Shown: positions 10,081 through 23,636, counted from the first letter of the stretch. The stretch: 59,412 nt of DNA from Polymyxa betae (GCA_003693705.1 RBZT01000654.1:1-59412), one strand, 5' to 3'. The notes: a model not told the origin generated them from the sequence alone. Made by a program: numbers and translations.

Positions 10081-11974
10081 CTATAAAGACTGTCGCCTGG
10101 AGCAGCTATGATTAGATAAGACGCTATCATGAGGTTCGTTGTTGGCGGCTGATGAACTCGGTACATCATCTTTGCTGGATTTAGAGCGAATAACTTTAAG
10201 TTGCGACGTTGCGGTCTGTGATAAGAAATCCTGGATAGCTGCAGCGTCAGCCGGCAGGATGGATTCTCCAGGAGATTCTATGTTCGTGGTAACATTCTCG
10301 TTATTCATTAAGAATGGATGCTGGAGCAGCTTCGTGGCATTCGGGCGCTTATTGGGATCCCTGAGAGCAAATTGAGAAATCGGGCGGACCGGATATTGAC
10401 AACCGTCAACCTTTGCATGCATAACAGGATGAAGTCTCGTAGTTCTGGTGACAATGTCGGAGGTAGTTCTGGCGGTTCTACGGCAGCAGCGATATGAAAC
10501 AATGCAGCTATGGGCGTCTTCAGCTGATGCCATGGTGGCTTTCCTGTCACCTAATCACGCATTCGTTAATACTTCTATCAATTCAAAGCTGAATGACGTC
10601 AACCATTTCAATGACGGTGCAGCCGACACTCCAAATGTCTGCCTGCCTTCCATGTCCGGTCTGTTTAATCACCTCAGGGGCCATCCAAAACGGCGTTCCT
10701 TGTATAGTTTTCCGTTGGGCCTAAAAAACGGCTCAGCATCAAATGTTAGAAGGATGCTTGGATGGCAGACTTGAGTGATATCAGCAAGACGTGCCGCAGC
10801 ACCGAAGTCGGCTAATTTGCAGACCTGAAAATGAATTAAGACAAGATGAATGCTTAATGTTAATTGTTTTACATACGCCATTCGTATCTACAAGAATATT
10901 TGCCCCTTTAATGTCTCGATGCATGATTTGATGACGATGCAGATATTCCAGTCCTGATCCGTTCGTTATTCTCGACGAAATACATCTCTGACTAATCGTT
11001 ACCTAACAAAATTTGCCTCGTATATTTTGACACAAGTGTCTCCTTGAACTTCCCGAAACGCTTAATAATGGAGGCAATACTTCCACCAGGAACGAATTCC
11101 AAGAAAACTATAGCGAGACCATATTAGAAGCTGTGAAATAGCTGTGAAATGCTTACTGTAAAGATTTTCATTATCGCGCTGCGTTCCCAGATACTGTACA
11201 ATGTTTTCTTGCTTTAATGTCTTCAGGACATTGATTTCCTGAACTAAAGCTTGTACAAACTGATTCGCATCGGTGGATTGTGCTTCACAGTTAGGAGCTA
11301 ATGACACCTATCGCGTTTCAGCACGTATTGTCTGAAGACGAGCACCTGCTTACTTGCTTTGCTGCAAACCATTTGCCTTCGTCGGTATTCAACCCCAGAT
11401 AAACAGAACCGAAAGCTCCGGAGCCCAGTAATTCGCCTTTTTGCCAGGCAATTCTCAATGGCTCCTATAAATATGGGTTATGGCGATAATCTGAGCCTCA
11501 GCGTGACTTGCCGACCTGATTATGATCTGCTGGAGGCTTTGGTCGGGGGACTTCGTACAATCTTCTTTCGCAATCATCATAATAGTTATCGTACTCAAGG
11601 GTCATCGCTTCCATAAGCTTATAGACACATCAAAATCAATTTGAAAGATACTCGTGAAAACTCACAGTTGTGGAAGGTCGGCTGATCTGTGAAATGCAAG
11701 AAGCGTTCAGGCTCTGGTCGAAGACCATTTTCGGTCCCAAATACATTGACACAATTTCCTCAATATCGTCGTACGATATCCCAAGCTTCTCGGGTTTGGT
11801 TGTGATTGAATGCTTCTCGGTCTCGGTTGTGTTAGTCGCAACATGAGCGGAATCAATTTGTTCCGGAATGTCGACGACATCGTCAGTTTCGAAATCCGAA
11901 TCGACATGGACGATCACAGGGTTCATGTTGCAATCGTCTCGGTTTCGTGGCGAGTACGAATGGCTGGCTCCCAT
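10081..11974 (-). CDS. MAP3K-type Ser/Thr kinase with predicted N-myristoylation
   Basis: Kinase of the MEKK/ANP (NPK1-like) group, expected to phosphorylate MAP2Ks. Kinase motifs in order: [18 protein letters not shown] with the Gly loop (about 11440), AAKQ with the ATP lysine, [18 protein letters not shown], a hydrophobic segment ending in [19 protein letters not shown] with the HRD catalytic loop (about 10910), [11 protein letters not shown] with DFG (about 10810), [11 protein letters not shown] (about 10660), and [12 protein letters not shown] then MTGKPPWHQ (about 10540). It ends shortly after the kinase fold, in a Ser-rich tail. The N-terminal exon starts MGASHSYS, which fits the N-myristoylation pattern (Gly2, small residue at position 6), and continues with an acidic non-catalytic region. 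At least eight exons are implied. A TATA-like TATTTATAA (12010-12018, read on the minus strand) and a GC palindrome lie just upstream. Exon borders in the catalytic part are approximate. Confidence 0.85.
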
Positions 11975-12067
11975 GCTTAGGCAGGCAGCCGAATTGCAGG
12001 AATTTAACTTATAAATAAAGTGAAATGAAAGCAGCTGCGCAGAATCTGTCCAGATCTTGCATGGGCC

Positions 12068-12082
12068 ATGGGGTCACCCCAT
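12068..12082. promoter_or_regulatory. GC-rich palindrome ATGGGGTCACCCCAT
   Basis: A 15-bp palindrome with single-base centre, about 95 bp upstream of the MAP3K start codon and 50 bp beyond a TATA-like sequence. Near-copies occur at 35195-35208 and 36344-36356, also next to TATA-like sequences. It may be a binding site for a dimeric transcription factor. Confidence 0.45.
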
Positions 12083-12241
12083 CTACCCGTGTCATTGATT
12101 GATCGTTGCATTAGTCGAAGACTATGGACGTTTTCGAATTCTGAAATTGCATGGAAACTACTCATTCGTTTCCAGAGAAAGCTCCAGTCAGGCATTAGGA
12201 ATTGTTATTGCTAGATGTCGGATGATGTCATTGATGAGCGA

Positions 12242-13323
12242 TTACTCAACATTTCGCAGCTCGTTTATAATATTATTGACTACTTCGATAGGCAAAGATT
12301 CCTGAGTCCTCGTCATTGGGAAGATCCCAACTGTGCGGCTTTGAATATCAAATCCGAAATTCTTGACCAATGGCCGCCATACTCTCATCCGAACCTACAG
12401 ACATTGATTATCAATCTGATTTCATAACAAGATTATCTACTGGACTCACATTCACAAACCAGTTGTTAACTTGACTAAAAGTGATGCCTGCTTCGGCAGC
12501 AAGGGCCTCCTTCTGCTGGTTATTAGGATACGGATGGGTAAGATTGGCCAAGAACCATCGTTTCATAACATTGCTGGATTCTGGGTTGTTTGCAATGACC
12601 GGAGTGTTTGACTCGGTATCAGCGTCGTGCAGCATCACCTGGAAAGACATTAACTGAGTAGATTCGCTTTCTGAATAATCACCTCTTGAAGTAATAAATT
12701 AAATAACTCAGTGAATCGTCTTCGTATCCGTACGATACAGGTAGCTAAGGCCATGCGCGGGACCCCTTGTGCAGCTTGAACCAGATCCCTACAGACTTCA
12801 TGGTAGCGCTCCTTGAGCATCGTTAAGTATGAATTCAGCTCCGGCCGAGACGGCACAGAGCATGACGCCGTTCCCTCCAGAGGCGAATGGATTAGCTGTT
12901 CGATGACCAGTGCCGATATCTGGCCGGGGGCAATCCCACAAGTATAGCCATTCCTCCTGGGTAAGGTCATGCAGATAACATGCAAGCGTTGGGGACGTTC
13001 CTGCCGGGGTACTTCAAAGGTTCGTAGATCAAGTGGAAAATATCCAAAGAGTGATCGGAAGATCCGACCGTGACGGTGCCCAAATGGAAGAGCGTGCGGC
13101 GAAAAATAGGAAACTCTCTCCGTGTAAGTCTCCGGCGACAAGCTTTGACTATGATCGACAGAAAAGGCAGCAGATGTCAACTTTAAAAATTATTAGACAG
13201 TATATTCGGTAGATAAACAATCCAATCAGAGTATTAGACGCTTGAAAACAAACAAACAAAATACTGCAGAACATAATTTGACTTCATTTAATGCTCCATC
13301 ACATCGGGCGAAGCGGCAGCCAT
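12242..13323 (-). CDS. TALE-class homeodomain transcription factor
   Basis: DNA-binding regulator. The first short exon encodes MAAASPD (ATG 13321-13323). A long intron leads at about 13180 to LTSAAFSVDHSQ; this exon has no internal ATG start, which supports the split. A helical segment (NSYLTMLKERYHEVCRDLVQ, then ALATCIVRIRRRFTELFNLLL) precedes the homeodomain and resembles the BEL/MEINOX-type dimerisation helices. A 44-nt intron (GTGATTAT..TTCCAG) joins LLLQE to VMLHDADTES. The homeodomain contains KRWFLANLTHPYPNNQQKEA, with the three-residue extension PYP, and the recognition helix FSQVNNWFVNVRMRVWRPL. The last intron splits after WFVN. Helix 3 keeps W48, F49, N51, R53 and R55. The WxP tail resembles plant/protist TALE proteins (NARVRLWKP) more than animal MEIS/TGIF (NARRR). 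Confidence 0.8.
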
Positions 13324-13449
13324 AATTGCACTAACGGCTAGCGAAATCGATAGTAATTCGCGCCAGTAAGAGATATCAAAACGGGCTGGGATCAACAAGA
13401 CCAACGAAATGCCGAAAAAGGGAAGGACTAATTAGTATTAAGAGAGATA

Positions 13450-14296
13450 TTAAGCCAATAGTAATACCATCGCATCTCTGTGAACGTCCATTAGGTCTTG
13501 CTTGCTGAGACCAGCCTCAAAATATTCTAAATGTGAATAGGGAACGAAACTTTTGTGATCCCGGTAACCAGGATTCAATGAGATTACTATGATCTGGTTC
13601 TTTCAAGATTACTATGATCTGGTTCTTTCAATTTCAATTTCAATACTTGTGCTTTCTCCGGAAGCCCTTTCCGACTGGATTTGCACTTCCCCTGAAGAAG
13701 GCACTATTTCATAATGCAGCGTCGAGACAGATCGAGCATCACGGGCCGGAAGCTCGGCCGGAAGCTCATAGCGACATAGAGGACATGTATTTCGAGTTTC
13801 TAGCCAAGGTATAATGCAATCGCGATGAAAGTAATGGTCCTAAATTGTGTCAACAGCTTGATTATTGCTTCCCGCATTACTGATGCTTACACAAGGTAGG
13901 TTTATCGCACTAAAACCAACTGCAAAATCGTCAAAGCAAACGGCGCAGGAGGATGCTTTGACAACAGGTTTCTCTAACAGGGATTCGAGAGTAACGCGGT
14001 CGGTTTTCCTGATTGCCGGATCCTCAATAACGTCCACATAAACCCATAGCAGACGAAATGGAAAGCCGAACAAGAAGCCGCGCGCGGCGACTCGAGGAGT
14101 GCTTTCAGTTTGCATGGTCTAACAAACGACCCTGAGAGAGACAAATGACCACCCGATCATAGGCTCGTCTCCAATCGATTCGAAAAGAGCCGTAAGCAAG
14201 AATGTTCTTAAAGCCATGACGTGGGATGCCTAATTTGAGCATTTCTGACAATGACTGGCGCGGGTTTATCACTTGACTGGGCGCCGACCAACGCAT
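13450..14296 (-). CDS. RING-H2 E3 ubiquitin ligase, RNF181/RNF126-like
   Basis: E3 ligase that recruits ubiquitin-charged E2 through a RING-H2 finger. [13 protein letters not shown]...INLPC in one exon joins across an intron (about 13897-13848) to [16 protein letters not shown] and [11 protein letters not shown]. Together they give the C-x2-C...C-x2-H-x2-H/C-x2-C ligand set and the conserved Trp. The final exon [20 protein letters not shown] resembles the RNF181 tail (YEEH...LHGAMYT) and stops at 13450. The start at 14296 (MRWSAPSQV) is the first ATG in the 5' open frame, but the junction of this exon with [15 protein letters not shown] is not resolved. A 25-bp perfect tandem duplication lies in the intron before the last exon. 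Confidence 0.75.
13581..13630. repeat. 25-bp perfect tandem duplication
   Basis: AGATTACTATGATCTGGTTC plus TTTCA occurs twice back to back (13581-13605 and 13606-13630). It lies in the presumed intron before the last exon of the RING gene and is followed by TTTCAATT micro-repeats. Confidence 0.9.
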
Positions 14297-14867
14297 ATTT
14301 TCAGCCAGTCAAGGATGGGTTTCAACAATGGGTTCCGCCATGACCACATCAGTTATTTTATTCAAATTTTTTTAAGAACGTGTTGATATTTTGTCTTTGA
14401 TAATTCCGAGGCAGCCAATGATGGGCTATAATATATAATCCGAAAATATTTCCAGGCAAAAGATATGGTTAAGGGTAGGAGCTACTCCCAGCTTCAACTG
14501 TGAAATCTTACAATTTAAACTGACTCCGTGTGCTGGCGATTTGGTCGGGTGGCCACTGTGCCAACCAACCCTCTATTTTGGCTTCTTATATAATTGGAAT
14601 CTTTGGCAATTAGTCTTTTCAGTGTTCCCGATGCGCGAGCTCTCGAAGTGAACGTCAGACTGTTCTGAACACAATCAACTGGCGAAAGATCACTTGAGAT
14701 CTATTATCGCTTATATTCGGAATCTACCGTATGCAAGCGAACGATAGCATGCCAAAGCGCGCAATGTGATAATGTTCTATTCGCTAGAAACGCTGCCACA
14801 GATTTGATTGGAAGTGCCGTAGTATCTTACGACTCTACAGCGATTCATCGCTTTATAACATTGAGCT

Positions 14868-15047
14868 ATGCGCCTGTTAGCCATAATCGGTGTGTTAGCA
14901 GTGGCATATTTCGGGTATCAGACGCATGCTCGTAACAAACGTCGTGCTGCATACGAAAAGGAATGCATTCGCTTGATGAAAGCCCTTCTTGAAGAGCTGA
15001 AAGCCCGGGGACCGGAATCGATCAAGAAAGGAGGGATTGCTGAGTGA
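14868..15047 (+). CDS. small single-span membrane protein (59 aa)
   Basis: An intact 60-codon frame that starts MRLLAIIGVLAVAYFGYQTH and continues with a basic/charged helix (ARNKRRAAYEKECIRLMKAL) ending KKGGIAE. The first 18 residues form one hydrophobic span immediately followed by positive charges, so an N-out/C-in or mitochondrial inner-membrane micro-protein is plausible. I recognise no family. It sits between the divergently arranged RING gene and the convergent SRP54 gene, in a region with no other coding signal. The regular amphipathic tail argues against chance, but expression is unproven. Confidence 0.5.
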   Translation: MRLLAIIGVLAVAYFGYQTHARNKRRAAYEKECIRLMKALLEELKARGPESIKKGGIAE

Positions 15048-15218
15048 TCCTGCATTCAATTCAAGCAACGCAAATTTCATTTACATTTGCCAAATAGGAT
15101 GACACGAACAAAATGCTAACGAATAAGATCAGCAAACGGCTTGATTTTTCCACGTCCACTAACATTATATCTTGTAGAACTTTGAATAATAGAAAAACGA
15201 TAAAGAGAAACAATGGAT

Positions 15219-17048
<1,830 letters not shown>

Positions 17049-18884
17049 GATTTAGGTTATAGGCGGCCAACGCCTGGAGGACTTCAAGAGACGGTTCGAG
17101 CGACAAGGAAGTCGCTTAAGGAAGTAGGGAGATGAGAAACAATGGGAAGCCTCTGGCCTCCTTTGATAGATACAGAACGATTACGCAGTCCGACTTGGAA
17201 ATCTGTGGAGAATTTACTTCAGATACTATCAAAGCAGTTTTGAGAAGATTTCTAGGTTTTTGTATTTTGATAGCCTCGAGGTTATTTTGATTTGAAGACG
17301 TTGAACCCATCAAATTCCATGATTTGATAGACGGTCAGTAAGAAGCAAGTATCATAATGTTAAATCGAATCTTTTATATCGATAGTATATGCAGCTTCAA
17401 ATTTTTCGTTTCACCTCCATGATGAAATTAGACCGAACTTGCCACTGTAACTAAGGTTATTTGCAACAGTACTGCTACAGAAATCACCTTATGAGTTTAT
17501 ATACAAGCCTTATTGTCAATGCAAGTTAGAATTGCAGCTCTAAATGTCGTCAACGGCAAGCTGCCAGCATCAGGTTTTAGTTTCAATTTGTGGTGATTTT
17601 GCACAAACCATAAGAGGTCACCATGAAAGAATTCAAATTTCCACCGATTCATTGCAAGCTATCCAACCGACGATTTGGATATGGCAAAGCTTCAATCCGA
17701 TCCGTTCTGGAATGTAGGCTTTAATTTTTGACAGCATCTGATTGAAGACTGTGATTGATAGGAGCTTGATTTCTTCTTTTGATGACGAGAGGCAAGCGCC
17801 GAACGAATTCCAATATCGACGTCGATTTAGAAGTGACTCCCAGAACACGAAATACGTCAACCATTATTACTCGTAAGCCAATCACATCAAAGTGAGACTT
17901 GAAGTACTTCGGCCAACCTATCATTGCATTAGCAGTGGTGATATATGATCCTGATTTTAAAAATGCCCAGCAGCTCTGGTGGTTATCAGAGAGGCACATA
18001 TCAACCTGGTGGCGGCAACAACGCTTCGAATCTTGCCATTGCAAATACTTTGAACCGTTTCAGTGAGACCCTAGCACGGCTTGCTGAACAAGACATCTTG
18101 CAACCAACGATTACGAATGCGAGCATGGTATCGAGATCGTTGAAATATCGTGGACTGAAGAGTGAAATTCTTTTCGTACAAAAACTCCATCTCCATTGTT
18201 AGTGTTGAAACGAGTTGATTGCAGAAAACAGAGCGACTGATTTAGTGCAATGAATGGGATTGTGTCTTCCGCCCTTAAATCAGCAACGATTCAGGACAGG
18301 GACTCATCAATATCAGGAAAACAGTTGCAGACGCATGAACAATTCTATGGTTTGGCGTTTTCAGGAAACAATCCAATTAGTTAGACTTTTTTCCCTTGAA
18401 TATAGCCAGACTTTGAATTGGATTTTTGATAGGGTTCAAATTGGATTATGGATCAAGTCGATTATCTGTTTGTTGGCACCGCTCGGTGGGCACGACAGTT
18501 TTCAAAGATTGTCTAGACAATATATGAAGCTGACAAGTATCTTTGTTCATGAACGTCAAACTATCGAAACCTCAACATTGTTATCAACGTTTGGCGAGGG
18601 CGGCGGCGCAGGCAATTTTGAGTTCTCTCGTTTTAAGAATGTTGATTGATTATGGGTTCAATCAATCACAGACGCATGTCGCAGGATTGTTGTAGAGGGT
18701 TACGCCATACGCTGAACAGGCTACTGATTAATTTACTGTAAGTAGAGCTATAAAACCATCAGTACCTTCTGCTGACCAAAATCATGACAGCTGGCATTCT
18801 CACTATTCTGCTGCAGTCCCGCCTGCATATCTTCATTTCAGTCTCGCGCGTGCCTAGGGCCTTGGCCTGTGGTGCATCGGCTCG
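17049..18884. other. intergenic stretch with unconvincing ORFs
   Basis: A 1.8-kb gap, large for this window. A minus frame at 17721-18044 and plus frames at 17945-18202 and 18254-18649 are open, but none shows a recognisable domain and their codon content looks random. The plus frame at 17966 starts MPSSSGGYQRGTYQPGGG and continues with a helix-like RFSETLARLAEQD before it stops. It could be a decayed gene or a short first exon. No repeat borders seen. Confidence 0.4.
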
Positions 18885-21800
18885 ATGGCGTCTACAACTA
18901 TGCCTGACGAGCTAGCGCGCATCGAAGCCCTCGCGTTAGATTTATATTCACCAGCATCCTCTCCTACAGCTCGTAGCACTGCTCGGCTAAGCTTAAGTCC
19001 TGTAGCGTCGTCACCCTCCTTTTTATCGCACTGCCATGTGCTTCTTCAACGCTCTTCCTCACCTGAAGCTCTTCTATTCGCTTGCAATACCCTTTACGAG
19101 CTAATCTCAACATATTTTACCAAACTAAGCTTATATGATATCTTGTCCCTACAGCAATCGGTTCTTACATTATTAACGTCTTCTTCCTCGCAACCACAGT
19201 TTGTTCGATCTTCAGCTATTCGCCTACTATGTCGCTTAACCAAGCTCGCTTGGCTCCAGCACAACGAACACAAGCGTATTTTTAAATCAGCAATTGGTCC
19301 TATTCTGTCATGCCAAACTCAACTTGGCCTTCAGATACTCGACGAACTTATAGTCGAATTCTTCACTAACACGTCAACTATGTTACTGATTGACAATCGT
19401 CGCATAGCTACCAATTTTCGCATCGATTTTTTGCATGAGATCGCCTGTATCTCTGCAAAGTTAATTGCAGACAAATCGGTTCGTGCTTATGCCATACGAG
19501 TTTTATGCCGGGCCCTGACAGCGAACACAACGGTTTCTTTAGCAGAAGAATCCCTTGAAGACGGTGGTTCTCTGATGCTTTCTGACAAGTGGGCTGATAC
19601 GATTGCCAATCCTCGAGTGATCGAAAATTACGCCAATTTCTGTGTTGAAGCTCCTGAAGTAATCGAAGTTTTGGCGACTATGGCTCGAATAAGGCGGTCA
19701 TTGTGGGCAAGCGCTGCCCGTGAGGAATGGGTTAAGGCAATGATGCTAGCGACACAAACATTCGCGACTAGGGCCACTACTATTTTGGCTACCCCTAATG
19801 CCCAAGAGCAGTTCGCTCAGTTGCTTATGAACTTGAAAATGACATTCCAGTTGACCGATTTTTTTGCTATATCTGATGCTCAACAATGGCTTTCTGCTAT
19901 GGGTGATATAACAATTTTGATCTGGAGTCGTACTGGTAATGATCGATCGATGGTGTCATTGCTTAAGTTCTGGTCGGGGGTTGCAAAGGCACGTCGCAAC
20001 CCGCCATCTTCTGCGCCGGAATATGAAGCTGATCGACAAATTGCTCGCCTTGCTCTGCGGTTTTTAGAGTTGCAATGTGAAGCGCACTACCGTGCAGATA
20101 TAGAAGACCAGGACGTCATCGTGGAAGAACTCGACAGCTACGCTGTCATGTTTCATCATGACTGCAGCGCAGTATTGCCTGCTCTTCATAGTCAATTTGA
20201 AAAGGCATTGCATAACCAAGCCTATCAATGTCTAAGTTGGATAGCTGCACTCAGTACGCAAATCGTTGCACAACAGAAAACTCCAAGCTGTGGAGAGCTT
20301 CGTGGAAAAATCGATGCAAGTATCACGATTCGTATTCTACAGCTTCTGCAGGAACCCAGTTTGCAAAAAAATAGGGGGATTCAGATTCATGTAGTCTTAT
20401 TCCTAGATGAAATCAGACATACTTATTTCTCTGACAGCAGTCGCGTTTTCAGTGCAAACCAGCAGGCTGCCAATAGTGCTGTAAGCTCTGCCCTGAACAC
20501 TTAGTCCCTATATCTCATTCGAATTTAGTTTTTTGCCCATCTAACAGAATTATGTTCAAGAACGATGACGATGGAAGTCCTGGTTACTCTGTTGATACCT
20601 GCTATCGGCCGCTTGGTCAGCATTTTCGGCACTTCTGCCGTTGCTGAAGAGCAGCTTATTGCTGAAGAGGCAGCCGATCTAATCGTCTCTATCACATCCG
20701 GCCCTTCTGGAGAAAGCGTTCTTCGTCATTGCAGCTTAGCTGATATGCTTATGCCTTTAGCCCAGGTTTGCTCTGTTCGAATATTACGTCGTCATTCTGA
20801 GATTTTGTTTAGAAAACATCTGCGCTGGCACTGAGGACGAAATTGGCTGCCTGTCTGAGCCATTCTTTAATCAGCAACTGCCCGGAACAGTCGGATGATG
20901 ATGATCACATAGCTTCCCAATGCAATCTGTTATTCCAGACAAGACTAAATGAACTCTCGTCGTGTAGTAATTACGAAAGTTTAAGTCGTTTTGCTGAATC
21001 TGATTTGGTTGCATTGATATGTGATTTAAATGGAATGGCACATGCCGTTCAAGCTCATGCGAAATTCGATGCATTTTGGCTGTTTTTGGAACATCATACG
21101 CCCCTCTTTATCACTATCATGTATGTCATGACTCTCTGAGTTACTGAATCTGTTATTTAATTTGCTGGCTGTCAGGCGCCATCATACCTCGTTAACCTTC
21201 CGAAAAGCAATGCTCGATTTCCTTCGCACGATTACCAATCATAATACGGTTGACCCTTTCGGTCCCGTCTCATCTTCTGGACTCCGATTAGTTAAAAGCC
21301 TTGCTCCGATTCTTGAAGTTTTCGCCGAATCAGCTGTTCAAAGAACCGAAGCCGGGAGCTCTCCCTCCGTTTCGTTACAATCCTCATCTCCTCGTGAAGC
21401 TGGCAGTCCGTTGCCATCTCCTGTCGGTAACAGAGACCTGATATCAGGCCATGAAGATGGCATCGAATGTTTAGAAATGTACTTCGATGTAGTCGCCGGA
21501 ATCCTCTCAGGCAGCTGGGTACAAACCGGCGTCATGAAGCTGTATGGCGATGCGACTCCTTGCAACTTGATTTCTCAATCTTTGGCTGTCGCTGTTAATG
21601 GTATTATACCTTTCAAAGATCTCGTATCCATTGCAGGCACAAAACGAGCGGTTTTGCAGTTATTCACAATCCTGGGCGACCTCTATATAGATCAACTGAT
21701 GACAGATCTGAGTTTGGAGGATCGGAATATCTTACTTCAGACTTTTTTGATGCTATCTCTGGAACTGAAAGACTACACCGCAATCGACTGTTTATCGCCA

Positions 21801-22157
21801 TTGTTATCCGCACCAGCATTTCTACCGGAAAATGTTGCAGTCCAAGCATTCGAAATGCTCTTAGATTCGGTTTTATTCGAGTCTGTAGATATCACAAAGA
21901 TCTCACGTCCGCTTTTTCCACTAATATTAAGGCAACCAGGAGACTGTCTTTTATTATATAGGTCCAGAATTCTCGAACGAAACCCAGGCAATCAGTCTGC
22001 AATAGTCGCTTCTTTCAACGAATTAACAGATGGCCTTTATCCAAAGATGTCTTCGACCAAGCCGCATCTTTCTCTCTTTAGCCAAAACATATCTAAAGCC
22101 AAAGCAACATTAAATAGCGCTGGGATCTACGCTGCTCCAGGAGCGAGAATACAATAG
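18885..22157 (+). CDS. XPO7: exportin-7-like nuclear transport receptor
   Basis: RanGTP-dependent HEAT-repeat transport receptor of the XPO7/RANBP16 family. The first exon (18885-about 20474) is unusually long and encodes about 530 residues. IEALALDLYSPASSPTARST, FLSHCHVLLQRSSSPEALLF and FVRSSAIRLLCRLTKLAWLQ align with the XPO7 N-terminus (LCKQLYE, SKCQLLLERGSSSYSQLL, ARITKLGWF). EVLATMARIRRSLW matches the 'VQIASVRRSLF' region. A 5' splice site inside AATA|GTGCTGTAAG joins to KLCSRTMTMEVLVTLL, and further exons continue at 20843 and 21162. The C-terminus includes ILERNPGNQSAIVASFNEL and LFSQNISKAKATL, like the XPO7 end (QQPPEKQQAMHLCFENL, RFTQNLSAFRR). Length, roughly 1,020 residues, is near the family norm. 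Confidence 0.82.
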
Positions 22158-22442
22158 CAATTGGTTAAAACTCAAAACCAGACAATCAATCCAAGTATTT
22201 ACACTTGACTAGAGCCAAAAATGTTTTATCTTGGTAGATGTGGGATTTAAATGCAACCGTTTTTCAGTTCCCTGTTGTTTAACTTTTTGAGTTTATCAAT
22301 CAGATAAAGGATGCATCGCCATTTGACTTGGTGAAAAGTTCTCAAAAAAATTTGAAATTTGGCAACGCAACTTGTTACACTCCGACTATCCGTTCCACTG
22401 CCCTTGGCCCTTGCTTAGCATCATCTCTGAATTGCTTAAGAA

Positions 22443-23038
22443 ATGGCATCCTGGCTGTCTATATTGTCGTCCATATCTCCATATGCATGGGCGTCCATGG
22501 GAATCGGAGCGGCACTCGGCTTGTCCATTATCGGTGCCGGCTGGGGAATTATGCTCACAGGAAGCAGTTTGCTCGGAGCTGCAGTCAAGTCGCCTCGTAT
22601 TCGTTCTAAAAATCTAGTTTCCGTTATTTTCTGCGAAGCGACAGCGATCTATGGCAAGAGATTAACTCGACGCTTTGCGCTTTGCTAACCGAGGCACATA
22701 GGCGTGATCATGGCCATTATTATGTTGGGTAAAATGCAAGACACTGAAACAATCACACCGAAAAGTTATTATTCTGGCTACTCATTATTCTGGTCTGGCA
22801 TTACGGTTGGCGTTGCTAATCTGGCATGTGGGATCTGTGTTGGGATCACAGGCAGCGGCGCAGCTCTTGCTGACGCACAAGAAGCCTCTATGTTCGTGAA
22901 AATCCTCATCGTGGAGATCTTCGGTTCAGCTCTTGGGCTTTTCGGTGTAATCGGTAAACCTACTTCGATTTTGCAATCGTGTTATTCATCTTAAACACAG
23001 TCGCCATCATACAATGCTCTAAAGCTTCATTTGAGTAA
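22443..23038 (+). CDS. ATP6V0B: V-type H+-ATPase 21 kDa proteolipid subunit c''
   Basis: Membrane rotor subunit of the V-ATPase V0 sector. Starts [20 protein letters not shown]. Hydrophobic helices include [29 protein letters not shown] with the proton-carrying Glu, [40 protein letters not shown], and [18 protein letters not shown]. The first intron (22654-22701, 48 nt) has a GC..AG border and restores AIYGVIMAI. The second (GTAAACCT..ACACAG) joins GVI to [12 protein letters not shown]. Length about 160 residues is short of the usual ~205 because the N-terminal part preceding the first conserved helix is brief. An upstream exon cannot be ruled out, although no open frame obviously fits. Confidence 0.9.
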
Positions 23039-23143
23039 AATGTCGATTGCATCGCTGACATAACTCAGTTGCAAACATTGTGACTTTAATTCGAAACCAA
23101 ACCGCCGATCCACAATATGTATAAATTATTAGAAACTTGAAAT

Positions 23144-23567
23144 TTAAGCCTTTCGAATCATTTTGAGCTGTTTCTTAGTCATCTTCTTGATTTTCTTCGT
23201 ATCCGTAATCTGGAGAAAATTTAAGTTCTCGAAAAGTTTCATGAAACGATGGTCTTACCACTTGAACAATTTCAGACTTCTTTTCGTTCTCTTCTTTCAT
23301 TTTTCTCTTCTGCTCCCTTCGTCGTCGCATTTCTCGCTTCTCTTCTTTCACCTTCTCTAACATGGCCTCATATTCCGTACGGGCAGCCAGCAGCTGAGTT
23401 TTCCGCTCTTGACGTTGGGCAAATGACGATTTCAGCGAGCCAATACGTTTCGTTGCCGAATGTCGCTGCTTTTCGATCGTTTTCCAGACACGACCATTGA
23501 CAGGGCGCGATCGAGGAAGCGAATCCGCCTGCAGCGGCGTTACGACGTCCAGATTTTCCACTTCCAT
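23144..23567 (-). CDS. CCDC86: CCDC86/Cgr1 family nucleolar protein
   Basis: Small basic coiled-coil protein needed for 60S pre-ribosome maturation in yeast (Cgr1). SLPRSRPVNGRVWKTIEKQR corresponds to the family's 'SGRVWK' motif. SFAQRQERKTQLLAARTEYE leads into the helix EEKREMRRRREQKRKMKEEN. EIVQV is then joined, by a 46-nt intron (GTAAGACC..CTCCAG), to ITDTKKIKKMTKKQLKMIRK, which matches the family end 'VQVIRNPAKLKRMKKKQLRQI'. Starts MEVENLDVVTP (23567) and stops at 23144. It is transcribed divergently from the Acl4-like gene, only 69 bp away. Confidence 0.88.
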
Positions 23568-23636
23568 TAGTGACGGATCAGTACGGCGGACTGCGTCACG
23601 CGGTCTCGGACATCCTTAGGACTTCCAGATTCCTTC

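Noticed and set aside
13190-13440. Hydrophobic minus-strand frame as a membrane tail of the RING protein
   Set aside because: The RING frame already stops at 13450 with a family-like tail, and this stretch contains the first exon of the TALE gene (ATG at 13323).
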